Source of the DNA: Lotus japonicus
Lineage: Eukaryota > Streptophyta > Magnoliopsida > Fabales > Fabaceae
NCBI RefSeq assembly: GCF_012489685.1
Contig: NC_080042.1
Coordinates: 26,107,158 to 26,171,157 of the forward strand
Reading direction: 5' to 3'
Length of the DNA stretch: 64,000 nucleotides
Numbering within the stretch: the stretch's first letter is position 1; every line of letters starts with the position of its first letter. This document shows, piece by piece, positions 13,001 through 25,242 of the stretch. The notes under the pieces were generated by a model. It made no database searches and was not told where the DNA came from. It was given only the letters and a program-made list of their open reading frames with translations. The position numbers and the translations under genes were made by a program.

Positions 13001-13354
13001 GAACCGCACAACCGAACAACACGTAATGAAAAATCAAGCAAAACAAAATTCCACATTAGAACTATAATTTGATTATTTACAAGAACCTGTTTATGTCATC
13101 GACGAGGGGGATTGGGCCGTGACTCCTCTTGTAGAAGAATTCGGAAGGGGTGACATAGGAGGCAATCAGCGCCGAACGCGGTGGCTCCGCGTTGAAGGGT
13201 TCCTGAGAAAATGAAACGGAGATGAGAAATTTAGAGAAGAAAGGGAAACCCAACGAAAGCGCAGAAAATTGAAGATTGCCTTGGCGTTAATAAGGAGAAG
13301 AGGGTGGCGTGGAGGCTCTTGGGAATAATCTGAGGGAGCTGTGAGTCCTGGCAT
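7081..13354 (-). CDS. SOX: Sulfite oxidase, peroxisomal molybdenum enzyme (12 exons)
   Basis: Oxidises sulfite to sulfate in peroxisomes, using a molybdopterin cofactor. Exons, 5' to 3': 13354-13280, 13202-13087, 12998-12936, 12378-12342, 12240-12159, 11576-11458, 11368-11273, 10034-9924, 9835-9734, 9573-9526, 8533-8318, 7197-7081. They join in frame to 1182 nt, or 393 residues plus TAA, the length of the Arabidopsis enzyme. The N-terminus reads [18 protein letters not shown]. The molybdenum-ligand cysteine is residue 98, in [13 protein letters not shown] across the exon 4/5 junction. Later motifs are [31 protein letters not shown] and VKWLDA. The C-terminal half (about 260-390) is the dimerisation domain. 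There is no haem domain, as usual in plants. The last three residues, SNL, are a peroxisomal targeting signal. Intron 1 has a GC donor; the others are GT-AG. Intron 10 hosts a solo LTR and intron 7 contains a run of 13 C. The gene looks functional. Confidence 0.96.
8786..9159. mobile_element. Solo LTR in sulfite oxidase intron 10
   Basis: A 374-bp unit begins TGATAGAGAC and ends AACCTATCA, so its ends TGATAG and CTATCA are inverted. It is flanked by a perfect 5-bp target duplication, GACAT (8781-8785 and 9160-9164). It contains a TATA-like AGTATATAGA and no coding sequence. This is the structure left when the two LTRs of a retrotransposon recombine. Confidence 0.88.
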
Positions 13355-13923
13355 TTTGGTTCTTTCTTCTTCAAATGATGGGAATGAAGAAAACGAAGTA
13401 GTGTGTGTTCTGGCTATAAAGTAAGTTTATCAGCAGCCCATTGTTTTTTACGACCAAGCGCCCACTGGAGCGAGCACCTTCTTCATAGGTGAAGTGTTCC
13501 CGTCCAGATACACCACAGAGTAAATGACAAATATGTACCTACATAATCAATAATGAATTTTTCAAAATGGATGTCATAAGACTTAGTTGTGTTTGGAAAA
13601 AAAATACATTTAAGGGCTTATCACATATCCATTTTGAAAAATTTATTGAGATAATCTGAAAATAAGTTATAGCTAAGGATAAGTTCTTCCAAACACTTGG
13701 ATAAGCGCTTATATTATATGATAATCTAAAAAAAAGCTCTTATAAACCGGCCTTATATTAAGAGGTCTCTCTCTTTTCTCACTTTTTATTGTGTATTTTC
13801 TACATCAGTTTTTCTATGAAATGGTGGTAACATGAGTTTTTTTTCTATGAAATGGTGGTAACATGAGTTTTCTTTCTTTTTCATCCTTTTTTTGTTATCT
13901 CTATTTTATCTACTCTTAGGTTG
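13355..13923. other. Upstream region of sulfite oxidase
   Basis: This should contain the promoter and 5' untranslated region of the minus-strand gene. A TTTATAG motif on the minus strand near 13410-13420 is a weak TATA candidate. A small inverted repeat (TTTTCAAAATGGAT near 13559 and ATCCATTTTGAAAAAT near 13626) suggests a short hairpin or MITE relic. A 30-bp phrase containing CTATGAAATGGTGGTAACATGAG is tandemly repeated at about 13813-13869. Confidence 0.4.
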
Positions 13924-14090
13924 TGTTTGGATGAGGGATTGTAGAAATTCAAGGGATTTTAAATTCTAGGGAATTCAATTGATTCAATTAAATTCCCTTG
14001 ATTTTCAAATTCCATTGTTTGGATAAAGAGACGAAATTCCCTCAATTGTAAAATTCTTTGTTTAGGTAATATAATTCAATTTTCCTCATT
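13924..14090. repeat. MITE-like AT-rich repeat
   Basis: Phrases such as GTTTGGAT and GGGAATTCAATTGATTC recur in inverted form (AATTCCCTTGATTTTCAAATTCC, TTGTTTGGATAAAG). This low-complexity self-complementary style is common in plant MITEs near genes. Ends and target duplication were not resolved. Confidence 0.35.
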
Positions 14091-14186
14091 TTATGTTTTT
14101 TATCTTAATATAATAATAATAATAATAATAATTTTTTAATCTTAATTACTAAACCTAAAATCGGTCATAAACCATAAAAATCGGCC

Positions 14187-14429
14187 ATGTCCTTAAGTAA
14201 CTCTGTTTCAGACTCTGAGTTGCAGAACAATAATAGGGTACTGTGGTTGAAGAATCTTGAATCTGAGGCACATAATTTGTGGAATTTAGGGAAGGAACTT
14301 GGGGTTACATATGTAGGGTCTGAGGCTGACATGATTGCACAGTTAGTTGGAATGGAAAAGAGAGACAATGCGGGATGGCAAGGCTCTGCTGCGCAAGGTG
14401 CTAATGGGGAAGCTGCTGGTCTCTCATGA
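14187..14429 (+). pseudogene. LINE ORF1 C-terminal remnant
   Basis: An 80-codon frame ends four bases after the next ATG, which starts the endonuclease ORF. This is the usual ORF1/ORF2 layout of plant L1-type LINEs. The predicted peptide has no zinc knuckle and no recognised domain, so its identity rests on position. Confidence 0.45.
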
Positions 14430-16295
14430 AGATCCTTTCTTTCAACATCAGGGGAGTCGCCAACAGAGTAAAGTGGCGAAAATTGAAGGAGTTAATTTGT
14501 ACAGAACAGGTCGATATGGTTTTGCTGCAAGAAACAAAGGTAGAAAATGTTGACAGTAGATAATGTTTTGCGATTTGGGGTGACAGCGATTGTGAATGGA
14601 GGACGATCTCAGTAGTGAATCGGGCTGGAGGGCTGTTATGCATTTGGAGGAGGGGCGTGTTTTGTGTGTCTAGTTCTTTTGAGGGTTCAAATTTTATTGG
14701 ACTCGAAGGGGTGTGGGGAGCTCACATGCAGCCATGTACTATTGTGAATGTCTATTCTCCATGTAATTTGGAGGAGAAGCGGGTGTTGTGGACTGAATTG
14801 CTGGAGAGGAGGAGGATTAGCAGTGTTGCATCGTGGTGTGTTGCAGGGGATTTTAATGCTGTTAGAACTACTGATGAGAGGAAGGGGCACATGGTAGGAT
14901 CAACTCAGCATAGAAGGGAATCTGAGGAGTTTAATACTTTCATTGCTGCTATGCAGCTGTTGGACCTGCCTCTCATAGGGAGAAAGTATACTTGGTATAG
15001 GCCAAATGGGTCAGCAATGAGTAGATTGGATCGTTTTTTGTTATCTCAAGAGTGGGTACAGGTGTGGCCAAATTGTTCTCAGGTTGCTTTTAACAGGGAT
15101 GTGTCTGACCATTGTCCTATTCTATTAAGGGATATATTTCAGAATTGGGGTCCAAAGCCGTTTAGGACCCTTAATTGTTGGTTTAGTCATCCCAAGCTTC
15201 GTGAATTTGTTGCTACGAAGTGGGCTGATCTGCGTGTTCAAGGTAGGCCTATGTATGTCCTCAAGGAGAAATTGAAACAGTTGAAAGGAGAGTTGAAAGT
15301 TTGGAACAAAGATGTGTTTGGTGATGTGAGTCAGAAATTAAAAGGGCTGGTACAGCAACTAAATGATTTTGATTTGCAGGCCGAGTGGGAGGATTTGAGT
15401 ATTGAGGATGTTAGAAGAAGGCAGGAATTGCTAGCTGAGTATTGGAAAGTTTCAAAACTGAATGAGTCTATTCTCTATCAAAAATCCAGAATTCGCTGGT
15501 TTCAAGAAGGAGATGCCAATTCTGAATTCTTCCATACGAGTGTAAATTGGAAGAGGAGGGTGAATAGTATTGGGGCTTGAATATTGATGGTAATTGGTGT
15601 GAGGAACCATGCTTGGAAAAGAAGGAAGTGCAGTCCTTCTTTGAGGGGCGGTTTAGGAAGCAACAGGGTTGTCGACCTGGCCTTGATGGGGTTGCGTTCA
15701 ATGTAATTTCAACAGCGGATAATCGGATGTTGTGTTCTGTGTTTGATGAACTTGAAGTTAAGGATGTTGTGTGGGACTGCGGGAGTGATAAAAGTCCAGG
15801 GCTTGATGGTTATAATTTTCGTTTTTTGAAGACATTTTGGGATGTTATCAAGGTAGATGTGCTGAAAATGATGGCTGATTTTCATTCTTCTGGTTAGTGG
15901 TCCAAGGGATGTAATGCCTCATTTATCACTATGATCCCAAAGGTCAGGTCTCCTCAGGGTTTGAATGAATTTCGACCTATTTCCTTAATTGGTAGCATGT
16001 ATAAAATTGTGGCAAAAATACTAGCAAAGAGGTTGAAGGAGGTTTTGGTGAAAGTAATTGATAGGGATCAATCTGCTTTTCTATGGGGACGGAATATGAT
16101 GGATAGTGTGGTTGTGGCAAATGAAGTAATTCATGAGGCAAAGCGAAGGAGAAAGTCTACAATTGTATTTAAAGTGGATTTTGAAAAGGCATATGATTCT
16201 GTTGATTGGGAGTTTTTGCTGTATATGTTAAGGAGGATGAATTTCTGTGAGCAGTGGATAGCCTGGATCCGAAGCTGTTTGGTATCAACGACAAT
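14426..16295 (+). pseudogene. L1-type LINE ORF2 (endonuclease and reverse transcriptase), broken and 3'-truncated
   Basis: ORF2 begins with an apurinic-endonuclease N-terminus (MKILSFNIRGVANRVKW, then DMVLLQETK), stops at about 14560, and resumes in another frame. The resumed part shows AGDFNAVR, KYTWYRPNG, SRLDRFL and the catalytic SDHCPIL. Reverse-transcriptase motifs follow: [48 protein letters not shown] and [12 protein letters not shown]. At least three breaks occur, near 14560, 15580 (TGA) and 15896 (TAG). Homology ends at 16295, where a SIRE LTR begins, before the catalytic YADD-type box. The LINE 3' end is not found on the far side of the array, so it was probably deleted. Confidence 0.85.
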
Positions 16296-16982
16296 TGTAA
16301 GATCAAGTTTTGATCTAGTAGTACAACTCTATGTTTTGATGATTACACGTTAACTATTGTGTATGAACAATTATGGTACTCTAACGTGTTTTCTGAGTGT
16401 TCTAATGACAGGCCATGACTCTGGTCTTATTTCACATAATTCAGAAGCACTTTGCTAAAAGAGTAACCTCTGCAACGCTTTCGCACGTACTATGTTCAAT
16501 CTGAACAGTAGATCAAGCTTCAGAAGATCTGAAGATCATAAAGCTCTGATATGGATTCAGCTCACTAGAAGCTCTGAAGGATCAGAAGCTCTGAAGGTCC
16601 AGAAGCTCTGAAAGTCCAGAAGCTGAGTAGTGAAGATTCTGAAGTCCAAGAGTAAGCTGGCTCTGAAGACCAAGTACTTCTCCTCTGAGTCCAGAAGCAG
16701 AAGGTACAAAGGTTAGAGGATCCAAGCTTCCATCTGACTCTGATCATCAAGCTTCACAAGTTCCAATATGAAGCATCACTCTGATCAGAAGTCAATAAGG
16801 ATAAAGGTCATGCCACTATCCAAAGTACAAAAGCAATTGTACCATTCCTGACGACATTACCTAACTTATTCAGCCACAGCAGAACTTGAAAAACCCAGAT
16901 CTGCCCTCCAACGGTAGCATTCCATGCAAATTTCCAAACCTAATTCCTTGGAGTATATAAAGAGGTTGAAGATGAAAGATGC
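16296..16982 (+). repeat. SIRE/Maximus LTR1 (3'-truncated)
   Basis: Starts TGTAAGATCAAGTTTTGATC and is closely similar to the LTR starting at 26646. It ends abruptly near 16982, after the TATA-containing GGAGTATATAAAGAGG. From there the sequence is integrase-region code instead of U5. It is full of CTCTGAAG and CAGAAG phrases typical of this family. Confidence 0.85.
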
Positions 16983-19456
16983 AGTTTTGAAGAAAGTAAA
17001 GTGCCTTCTTTCTGTTAATGAAGAGCAATGGGTATGACATAGACGATTAGGGCATGTCAGTATGAGAAAGATCTCCCACTCTGAAGTTCTCTTCAGATGC
17101 TCTTTGTGAAGCATGTCAGAAAGGCAAATTTACAAAAGTCCCTTTCAAGGCAAAGAATGTTGTTTCCACCTCAAGGTCGTTGGAACTTCTGCATATCGAC
17201 CTTTTTGGACCAGTGAAAACTGAGTCTATAGGTGGCAAGAGATATGGGATGGTCATTGTTGACGACTATAGCCGCTGGACATGGGTAAAATTTCTATCCC
17301 GCAAGGATGAGTCTCATTCTGTGTTCTCTACCTTTATTGCCCAAGTGCAAAATGAGAAGGCTTGCAGGATTATGCGTGTCAGAAGTGATCATGGTGGAGA
17401 GTTTGAGAATGACAAGTTTGAGAGTCTGTTTGATTCCTATGGAATTGCACATGATTTCTCTTATCCTAGAACTCCTCAACAGAATGGTGTTGTTGAGAGG
17501 AAGAATAGAACTCTTCAAGAGATGGCTAGAACCATGCTTCAAGAAACTGACATGGCAAAGCACTTCTGGGCTGAGGCAGTAAACACAACATGTTAAATTC
17601 AGAACAGGATCTCTATCAGACCAATTCTGAATAAGACTCCTTATGAATTGTGGAAGAAAGTAAAACCCAACATTTCTTACTTTCATCCTTTTGGTTGCGT
17701 TTGCTATGCTCTGAATACTAAGGATAGATTACATAATTTTGATTCTAAATCTTCTAAATGTCTATTACTTGGTTACTCTGAACGATCTAAAGGTTTTAGA
17801 ATTTATAATACTGATGCTAAAACTATTGAAGAATCTATTCATGTTAGATTTGACGATAAGCTTGACTCTGATCAGTCAAAGCTAGTTGAAAAGTTTGCAG
17901 ATATGAGTATTAATGTTTCTGACAAAGGCAAAGCTCCAGAGGAAGCTGAGCCAGAGGAAGACTCTCCAGAGGAAGTTGGTCCCTCTGATTCACAGCCTCA
18001 GAAGAAGAGCAGAATTGTTGCCTCTCACCCTAAGGAGTTGATTCTGGGAAACAAAGATGAACCAGTCAGAACCAGATCAGCATTCAAACCCTCTGAAGAG
18101 ACTCTACTTAGTCTGAAGGGATTGGTATCCTTAATAGAACCAAAATCTATTGATGAAGCTCTTCAAGACAAAGACTGGATTCTGGCAATGGAAGAAGAAC
18201 TGAATCAATTCTCCAAGAATGATGTTTGGAACCTTGTCAAGAAACCTCAAGGCGCTCACATCATTGGAACCAAATGGGTGTTCAGAAACAAGCTGAATGA
18301 AAAAGGAGATGTAGTCAGAAACAAAGCAAGGCTAGTTGCTCAAGGCTACAGTCAGCAAGAAGGAATAGATTACACTGAAACATTTTCTCCAGTAGCAAGA
18401 TTGGAAGCAATCAGACTGCTGATTTCATTCTCAGTGAATCACAACATAATTCTTCATCAGATGGATGTTAAGAGTGTCTTCCTGAATGGATACATCTCAG
18501 AGGAAGTGTATGTGCACCAACCTCCTGGTTTTGAAGATGAGAAGAACACTGACCATGTTTTCAAATTGAAGAAATCTCTCTATGGTCTGAAGCAAGCTCC
18601 CAGAGCATGGTATGAGAGACTTAGCTCATTCCTTCTGGAAAATGACTTTGTAAGGGGTAAAGTAGATACAACTCTCTTTTGCAAAACTTACAAAGATGAT
18701 ATCTTAATTGTGCAAATTTATGTTGGTGATATTATATTTGGATCTGCTAATCCATCTCTTTGCAAAGAATTTTCTGAGATGATGCAGGCTGAATTTGAAA
18801 TGAGTATGATGGGAGAACTCAAGTACTTTCTGGGAATACAAGTTGATCAAAAACCAGAAGCTACTTACATCCATCAGAGCAAGTACACAAAGGAACTTCT
18901 GAAGAAGTTCAATATGACAGAATCAATAATTGCTAAGACTCTTATGCATCCTACATGCATCCTGGAGAAAGAAGATGCCAGTGGGAAAGTATGTCAGAAG
19001 CTTTATCGTGGAATGATAGGTTCACTTCTATACTTAACTGCATCTAGGCCAGATATTCTGTTTAGTGTACACTTATGTGCTCGATTCCTATCAGATCCTA
19101 GAGAAACTCACTTAACTGCTGTTAAGATAATTCTCAGATATCTGAAAGGTACCACTAACCTTGGTTTGATGTATAAGTAAACATCAGAGTATAAGCTTTC
19201 AGGTTATTGTGATACTTATTATGCTGGAGATAGAACTGAAAGAAAGAGTACTTCTGGAAATTGTCAATTTCTGGGAAGTAACTTAGTCTCATGGGCAAGC
19301 AAGAGGCAGTCTACTATTGCACTATCAACTGCAGAGGCAGAATATATCTCAGCAGCTATATGCAGCACTCAGATGCTCTAGATGAAACATCAGCTAGAGG
19401 ATTATCAAATCCTTGAGAGCAACATTCCAATTTATTGTGATAACACTGCTGCAATC
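16983..19456 (+). pseudogene. SIRE/Maximus copy A: integrase, reverse transcriptase and first part of RNase H
   Basis: The copy begins in the GAG-pre-integrase domain (LLSVNEEQWV, stop, HRRLGHVSMRKI), with gag and protease deleted. The integrase triad is visible: D in LLHIDLFGPV, D in VRSDHGGEFEN, E in NGVVERKNRT. Reverse transcriptase runs from 17648 with [10 protein letters not shown] and [11 protein letters not shown]. Its catalytic box reads YVGD, not YVDD. Lesions include a stop at 17035, a frameshift near 17090, a frameshift near 17590 and stops at 19178 and 19379. At 19456 the RNase H is interrupted by a 3.4-kb insertion and continues at 22896. Confidence 0.9.
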
Positions 19457-22400
19457 TGTAAGACCCGTGAAAGTTTAAGAGAAATAAACTCGGTCAATTT
19501 CTCGGTTTAGTGCTTTAATGCTCGGTTAATGTGATCTTTATGGGTGTAACCTTGTATGATGAATTTTATCTAATGAAAGTAATATTTTGATTATTAATAT
19601 CGAAGTTGTTTTCCAAGTGTTTCATTCTTCGTTCATCCGAGGATTCGGCTGCACTACGGAAAACGGTCGAACCGACGAGTTTCGCCTAGAGCTCCTTTTG
19701 TCATCGAATTATTATTCGAGTGTGAAATAAATATTTTCCTTATCATTACGATGATCCACGCGTAATTTCAAGAATTTTGACTGTAATATCGATATAGGGT
19801 CGAGAAACTCGCCCGGTAGTGTTTTCGGCTCGAAAACGAGTCGAGTTCGACTCGTAAACGAGCCAATCACGAAATTGGCTAGAAAATATCTGATTGTGAG
19901 GTTGCATGTTCAGATTTGGAGTGTTGGAGGGAAAGGCTAACGGGATAGGGTTCATGAACCAAGATAAAAAGACTAGTAGCATGATGACTTTGTCAAAGTA
20001 GTGTGCATGGGAAAACGGACCAAAACCACAAGTACAAGCCATCCTTTGACCTTGGAAGCTGTCCATATTCTCATCATAGAAGCTTCCCATCAGATTTCTG
20101 AACCAAAGGGAAGGAAAGGAGAGGATTTTAGAGAGATAAGTGAGAGAGAGTTTAGAGAGAAGGTTCATCATCCTCTTCATCTTCAAGAAAAAAAACCCTA
20201 ACACAAATCTCCCTCAAACACCACCAAGAAATCATCTTTTGTTTTCCATTCCTTCACAAAGGAGCTAGCATTCAAGGTGAGGATCATGGTGATGGTCTCT
20301 GAATTCAAAAAGGAGCTATCTTTCTCTTCACCTTTTCTAAAAACTGAGTTGTTGTTGTTGCATGTTTGTGGTTAGCTTGTGGTTTCCTTGGCTTCTTGTT
20401 TGTGAAAAGAGTTTTGGAAAAAGGTTGAAGCTTGATGTTAAGGCTTCAATCTATTGTGTTTTGAACCTTAGATTTCGAAAATGGAGAGCCAAGGAAGAAA
20501 ACTACTCATCATAAAACCTTTTCTTGTTCAAAAGGTTGAATCTTGATGTTTTAATGTTCTCATGAAGTAAAGACTTCAAGAGTAGGTTTCCAAGCTTGTT
20601 TCTTAAAAGCCTTGAGGCTAAAAGTTCAGTTTTTAACTCTCAAAGATCATTCAAAGTGTTGTTTCAAAACTCAAAACCCATGAACTCTTAAGACTAAGTT
20701 CATTCATGAGAAGTGCTAGACTTAGTTAAGAGTGTGTGTGATTTCTATTTTATTTTGATGAATGATGGTTGTGTGCATTGTGTGCTTGTGTGAAGGTGAA
20801 GAACACCTTGTTCATTTCATTACGAGGAGCTAAAGGCTAGGAAGGAAATCAGACTAGAGAGGTTAAGGAGAAAGCCAACGATCGAGGTAAGGGCACTTCG
20901 GGTCTTGGACTTTAGCGTGCAAAATTGCTTGCTAGGAATTGCATGAGACTTGTATGATGATGATGAACATGTTAAGACCTTGGAAGACTGATGTAAATGA
21001 GCTTAGTATGTTGTATGATCCTTATAAACATGAATGGGAACTTAAAGGTTAAGTCTTGGGCTAAAAATCAAGTTAAAAGTGAGAAAATGTATGAAACTCC
21101 GAAGAGGTACAGAACCGCGGCGCATGTGCGCCGGTAGCGTGGGACTTCTGTCCCTCCAGCGCCAAGTGACGTTTTTTGTGCTACTTTGAACTGTTTTGGG
21201 CATAACTCCTTGGATATGAGTCCAAATCGGGTGAAACCAATTTTATTTGAAAGCTAACTTAAAGGGCTTCAATCTGTAAAAGTTTCATAATTCTTAGATT
21301 TCTATTTCAATACACTTTTGAATTTTATTTCACCCCTTTTTCTGCTGCCGAGTAAGCTTGATAGTTCGTATTGTTTTGGGCATAACTCCTTGGATATGAG
21401 TCCAAATCAGGTGAAACCAATTTTATTTGTAAGCTAACTTAAAGTTCTTAAATATTTGAAAGTTTCATAATTTTTAGATTGCTAGTTTAATACAGTTTTC
21501 AATTTTAATTCTACTATTTTCTACTGTTTTGTTGCCCTAAATTATATGCATGATATACATGAAGTTTATGAGTTAAGAATGCTTGATTAACATGAGAAAT
21601 TGCTTATGAACATGATAAATGATAACATGCTTAAGTGCCTTGATGTTGAGAGCATGATTACTTGTTGAGAACATGCTTACTTGTTGAGTACATGACTACT
21701 TGTTGAATATGACATGATGAACTCTTAGGATGTTTATGATGAACGTAAGTCTTGAATTATGTTCCTATGATGCATGATATAGTATGCCCTGATATTTATC
21801 GAATGGTATGTGTTGTATGGGTGATGTTGATCGAATGAGATCCAAAGTGGAACATATGATGGTGGGGCTACCGTGGTGACGGATAGCCGGTGGTACCTAT
21901 GAGATGGTGACCCCGACCACTCATGTTAAGGTGTGGTGGAGTCGTTGTCGAACGACAAAAGACTATAACTACGTTGTGTGACTAATCATGAAGCATAACA
22001 TTGCATAGTCTAAGGGTACTGCTGGAATGGGTACCGTGAGTTGGTTACTAGTGATTGCTGGATGGATCATTAGAATAAGTGGCAATTGACTGCTGGGTGG
22101 GTCTTTGTCACGCCTGCTTGGTATGGAGTTGGCGTTTTATCCGGATCATGGTGTGCATTGAGCATTGAGCATATAGAATATGCTAACAATATAGAGACAC
22201 ATAGGTTCCCTTGAACGTCGTTGACGTAAGAACATTGGTTGTGTCCTTGTGACCTGGGTTTGATGAATGGATGACCTATATGGTGCGTCGTGTGGTTGTG
22301 GGCCTTGTGCCTTGCTTGTTGAAGTGTCTTCCTTATCTTATGTTACACCTAGAATTCCTTAGGGATGTATAAGTATGTCGTTGGTAAGATTCTTGATAGG

Positions 22401-22890
22401 TGATTATATATGTGAACATGCATGCTCTTACTTGCTCGTATGTGTGCACGTCATATTTATGGCCTTGTGGTTTAAGAAGTTGACCCTTGCACATTTTCTC
22501 TCTTATGAATGTTCGACGACGCCGCTCTAAAGGATGAGCAAGAGACCGTTAAATGCAGGAGAGGAGACATCGCCAAGAAATGGTGGGACGACGAGCTACC
22601 GATTCAGAGATTAGTCGTGTGGAGATTGCGGGGAGCTCGATGGGCATATGAGGCTTTTAATTTATATTCTTTTTGGAGTCTATTTTGTGATTATATTCGT
22701 TGATCTAAGGGTATTTATTATGATGGGTATTATGTATGCATTGGTTAGAGCATGTTTTGGAAAGTATTACAAAGTATTATGTTTCAAAAGAAAAAAAAAT
22801 ATACCTGCATTTTTATGTTTTCAAAAGTTCATTAGCATGATCAATTTACCTTTGAATCACTAAGTAACCCTTGGAAATCGGGGCGTTACA
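19457..22890. mobile_element. 3.4-kb solo LTR inserted in copy A
   Basis: The unit begins TGTAAGACCCGTG and ends GGGGCGTTACA, with inverted TGTAA/TTACA termini. It is flanked by a perfect 5-bp target duplication, CAATC (19452-19456 and 22891-22895). Removing it restores the RNase H reading DNTAAISLSK. No gag, protease, reverse transcriptase, primer site or second LTR is seen inside, so a solo LTR of a long-LTR Gypsy clade, perhaps Tekay/Del-like, is the best reading. A non-autonomous element is the alternative. Confidence 0.82.
21190..21510. repeat. Internal direct duplication in the 3.4-kb solo LTR
   Basis: A block starting TTTTGGGCATAACTCCTTGG occurs near 21194 and again near 21374. The two copies stay alignable for about 130 bp with substitutions. 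They are about 180 bp apart. Confidence 0.8.
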
Positions 22891-22895
22891 CAATC

Positions 22896-23103
22896 TCACT
22901 CAGTAAGAATCCAATCTTACACTCAAGGGCAAAACACATTGAGGTAAAGTATCACTTTATTAGAGATTATGTTCAAAAGGGCGTGCTTATTCTGAAGTTT
23001 GTTGATATGACCATCGATGGGCAGATATCTTTACAAAGCCCTTAGCAGAGGATAGATTTAAATTTATACTGAAAAATCTGAATATGGACTTTTGTCCAGT
23101 ATG
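22896..23103 (+). pseudogene. SIRE copy A RNase H C-terminus
   Basis: This continues the RNase H interrupted at 19456, with motifs SLSKNPILHSRAKHIEVKYH and FTKPLAEDRF, and ends NMDFCPV with TGA. Small changes near 22990-23015 relative to copy B break the frame (a region matching TDHQWAYIF in copy B). Confidence 0.85.
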
Positions 23104-23533
23104 AAGATGAATCAGAACCTCTGACTATGATGCTTCCTCATCAGAAGATGTCTAGTTTAGAAGGTAACTCAGTCAGAAGTTAAGTACCCATTGGTGCTTA
23201 CTCTGAGATGAGACAGTAAGCGTGTGTCAGTTACTTTGATACATCGTTCCTTGTGCCCGTGCTGACAATCTGTTGTAATGAGTGTTGACGTGCTTTTTCT
23301 CCACCGTGTGATCTGTGTAGTAACTGCTCATAATGATGTTCTTAATTTTTAACCGTTGATTTTACTTTTGCTTTTACAATCAACAACGGTTACTTTCTAA
23401 AACCACTACGCACACACGTTCTCCATAACTTGTGTTATTTGATTCTCTCTCCTGTTTGCAAAAGCCCTCATTCTCTTCGATTCTCTCTCGATTTCACTCA
23501 TCTCTCTTCTACCCAAACCTCCTACCTTCAACA

Positions 23534-25242
23534 ATGGCGAATTCTGAAAGAGCTGACTCCGGTGAAAGGTCCGATTCCGCCGATGGAAGAGTATTTCCTA
23601 GAATGGTTGTGGGTCTTCCAACAGGGCAAGTGGGTCCTGTTCTGCGTCCTAGATCGACTGAGGGTGCTCAAGCACAAGTCCAAGACGCGGAAGATGTTGT
23701 TCCCTTATCTCAGAGAAGATGTGCAGTTACCTGCGTTTTCCCTCCAGAAGATCTCCAAGTTCTTGCTGAATGGAGATTTGACCTCGACAACATTGCTGAC
23801 AATGGAGTTGATCTTCGTCTTGAAGCTCAAGCTCAAGGCTGGGAAGGGTATTTCCAAAGACTTCATGGTCCAGTTTATGATAAACTCGTGAAGGAATTCT
23901 GGAAGCACGCTGACTGCAATGAGCATCAAGTAGTGTCATTTGTCCTGGGGAAGAGGATTATCATTTCTGAGAAGTCGTTTGTAAGGCTTCTGGGTGCAGA
24001 AACAAGCAATGGCTACAGATTCCAGTTGCAGGAATCAAAAGTCAAACCAAAAACCAAAGAGGCAGTCAACATGGCTCTTTACTCTACATGGAAGCCAGGG
24101 AAAAATGACTGCAAGACCAAGGATCTTCATCCTGATCTGAGAATCTGGCACAAGATTCTTCTGAACTGCATAAATCAAAGGCCTTAGGGAAGCTCTCCAG
24201 ATTACATCAACTTCACCCAGAAGGTGTTACTTTTCTTCATCAAGCTTCTCGCCGATTCTTTCAACTTGTCAGCGAAAGAGTTTCAGAAAATCCTGAACAT
24301 TTTCTAAATGTTCCAAGTCCAAACCGCTCCTCTGGACCCAGGCCAGAACCTCTGGTTGCTCCAAATTTCCCAATCCAAGCGGTCCCTCTGGCTTCAATTC
24401 CTTCTCCACCTCCTCCTCCTCATTCTCCTCTTCTAGAGAATGATGAATCAGTCTCAAACCATTCCCCAGACAAATCACCAAACCCTGAGACTGAAACCTC
24501 TCATCAAAACCCTGAGACCAATATATCTGCACATCAGACTCTGCAGATTGGTTCTCCCTCTGAGGTTGCTAGTAGCAATCACTCTTCATCACCTGAACCA
24601 AACCTATCTCTTGTTCCCTACACCTACTCTGGACCAAACACCCTCCTTGATTGCATCAACTCATTTAATCATGAAGCATCTTTAAGGGTTCGCAATGTGC
24701 ATGGTCGCACTGACCTAAGTGAGCATCCAGACATGGTTGTTGAGGACTAGGATCATCTGTGTTCTTGGATGGTTGACCAAGTTCCAGTGATGGTAGGGTT
24801 TCTAAATGCTGAAAAGAATAAGTGTGTTGAAGCTGCTAATCAACGCCTCAGAAGAAGAAAACTCTTGAATGAACAGCTGATGAGAGAACAACTCTATACT
24901 ATTATTGAAGAAACCAGAAAGAAGAAGGAACAAGAAGAAGAAGCTGCAAGGATTGAAGAAGAACAACGTGAAGCTGCACGGTTGCAAGCTCTAGAACAAG
25001 CTGCTAAATTACAAGCTGAGGCTGAGGCACTTAGAAATCAAGCTCTTAGAATTGTTCCAGCTACTAATGTTGCCTCCACATCTGCTCAAGTTCCTCACTC
25101 TGATCAAGCTGCAACATCTTCTCAACCTCAATCAGATTCAAGAATTCATATTATTGAACAGAGACTTGATTCTCATGAAGTTCTTCTTCAGAGTCTGAAA
25201 GAGATGTGCACCGAGCTTCTAAGGAGGACACCTAAACCCTAG
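23534..25242 (+). pseudogene. SIRE/Maximus envelope-like third ORF, copy A, broken
   Basis: SIRE/Maximus elements carry an extra ORF between pol and the 3' LTR, often called env-like; its function is unproven. Here it begins MANSERADSGERS and runs to a stop at 24187. It then shows a proline/serine-rich stretch in another frame (near 24440-24745) and a C-terminal frame (24769-25242). The last frame has a strong charged coiled coil (about 24860-25060, EEQREAARLQALEQAAKL). A TAG near 24750 separates the last two parts. It aligns with the ORF of copy B (50498 onward) over ALTERNATE blocks such as RGCAVTC or RRCAVTC and LVKEFWKHADC. No clear signal peptide or transmembrane segment is visible in the N-terminal part. 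Confidence 0.7.
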
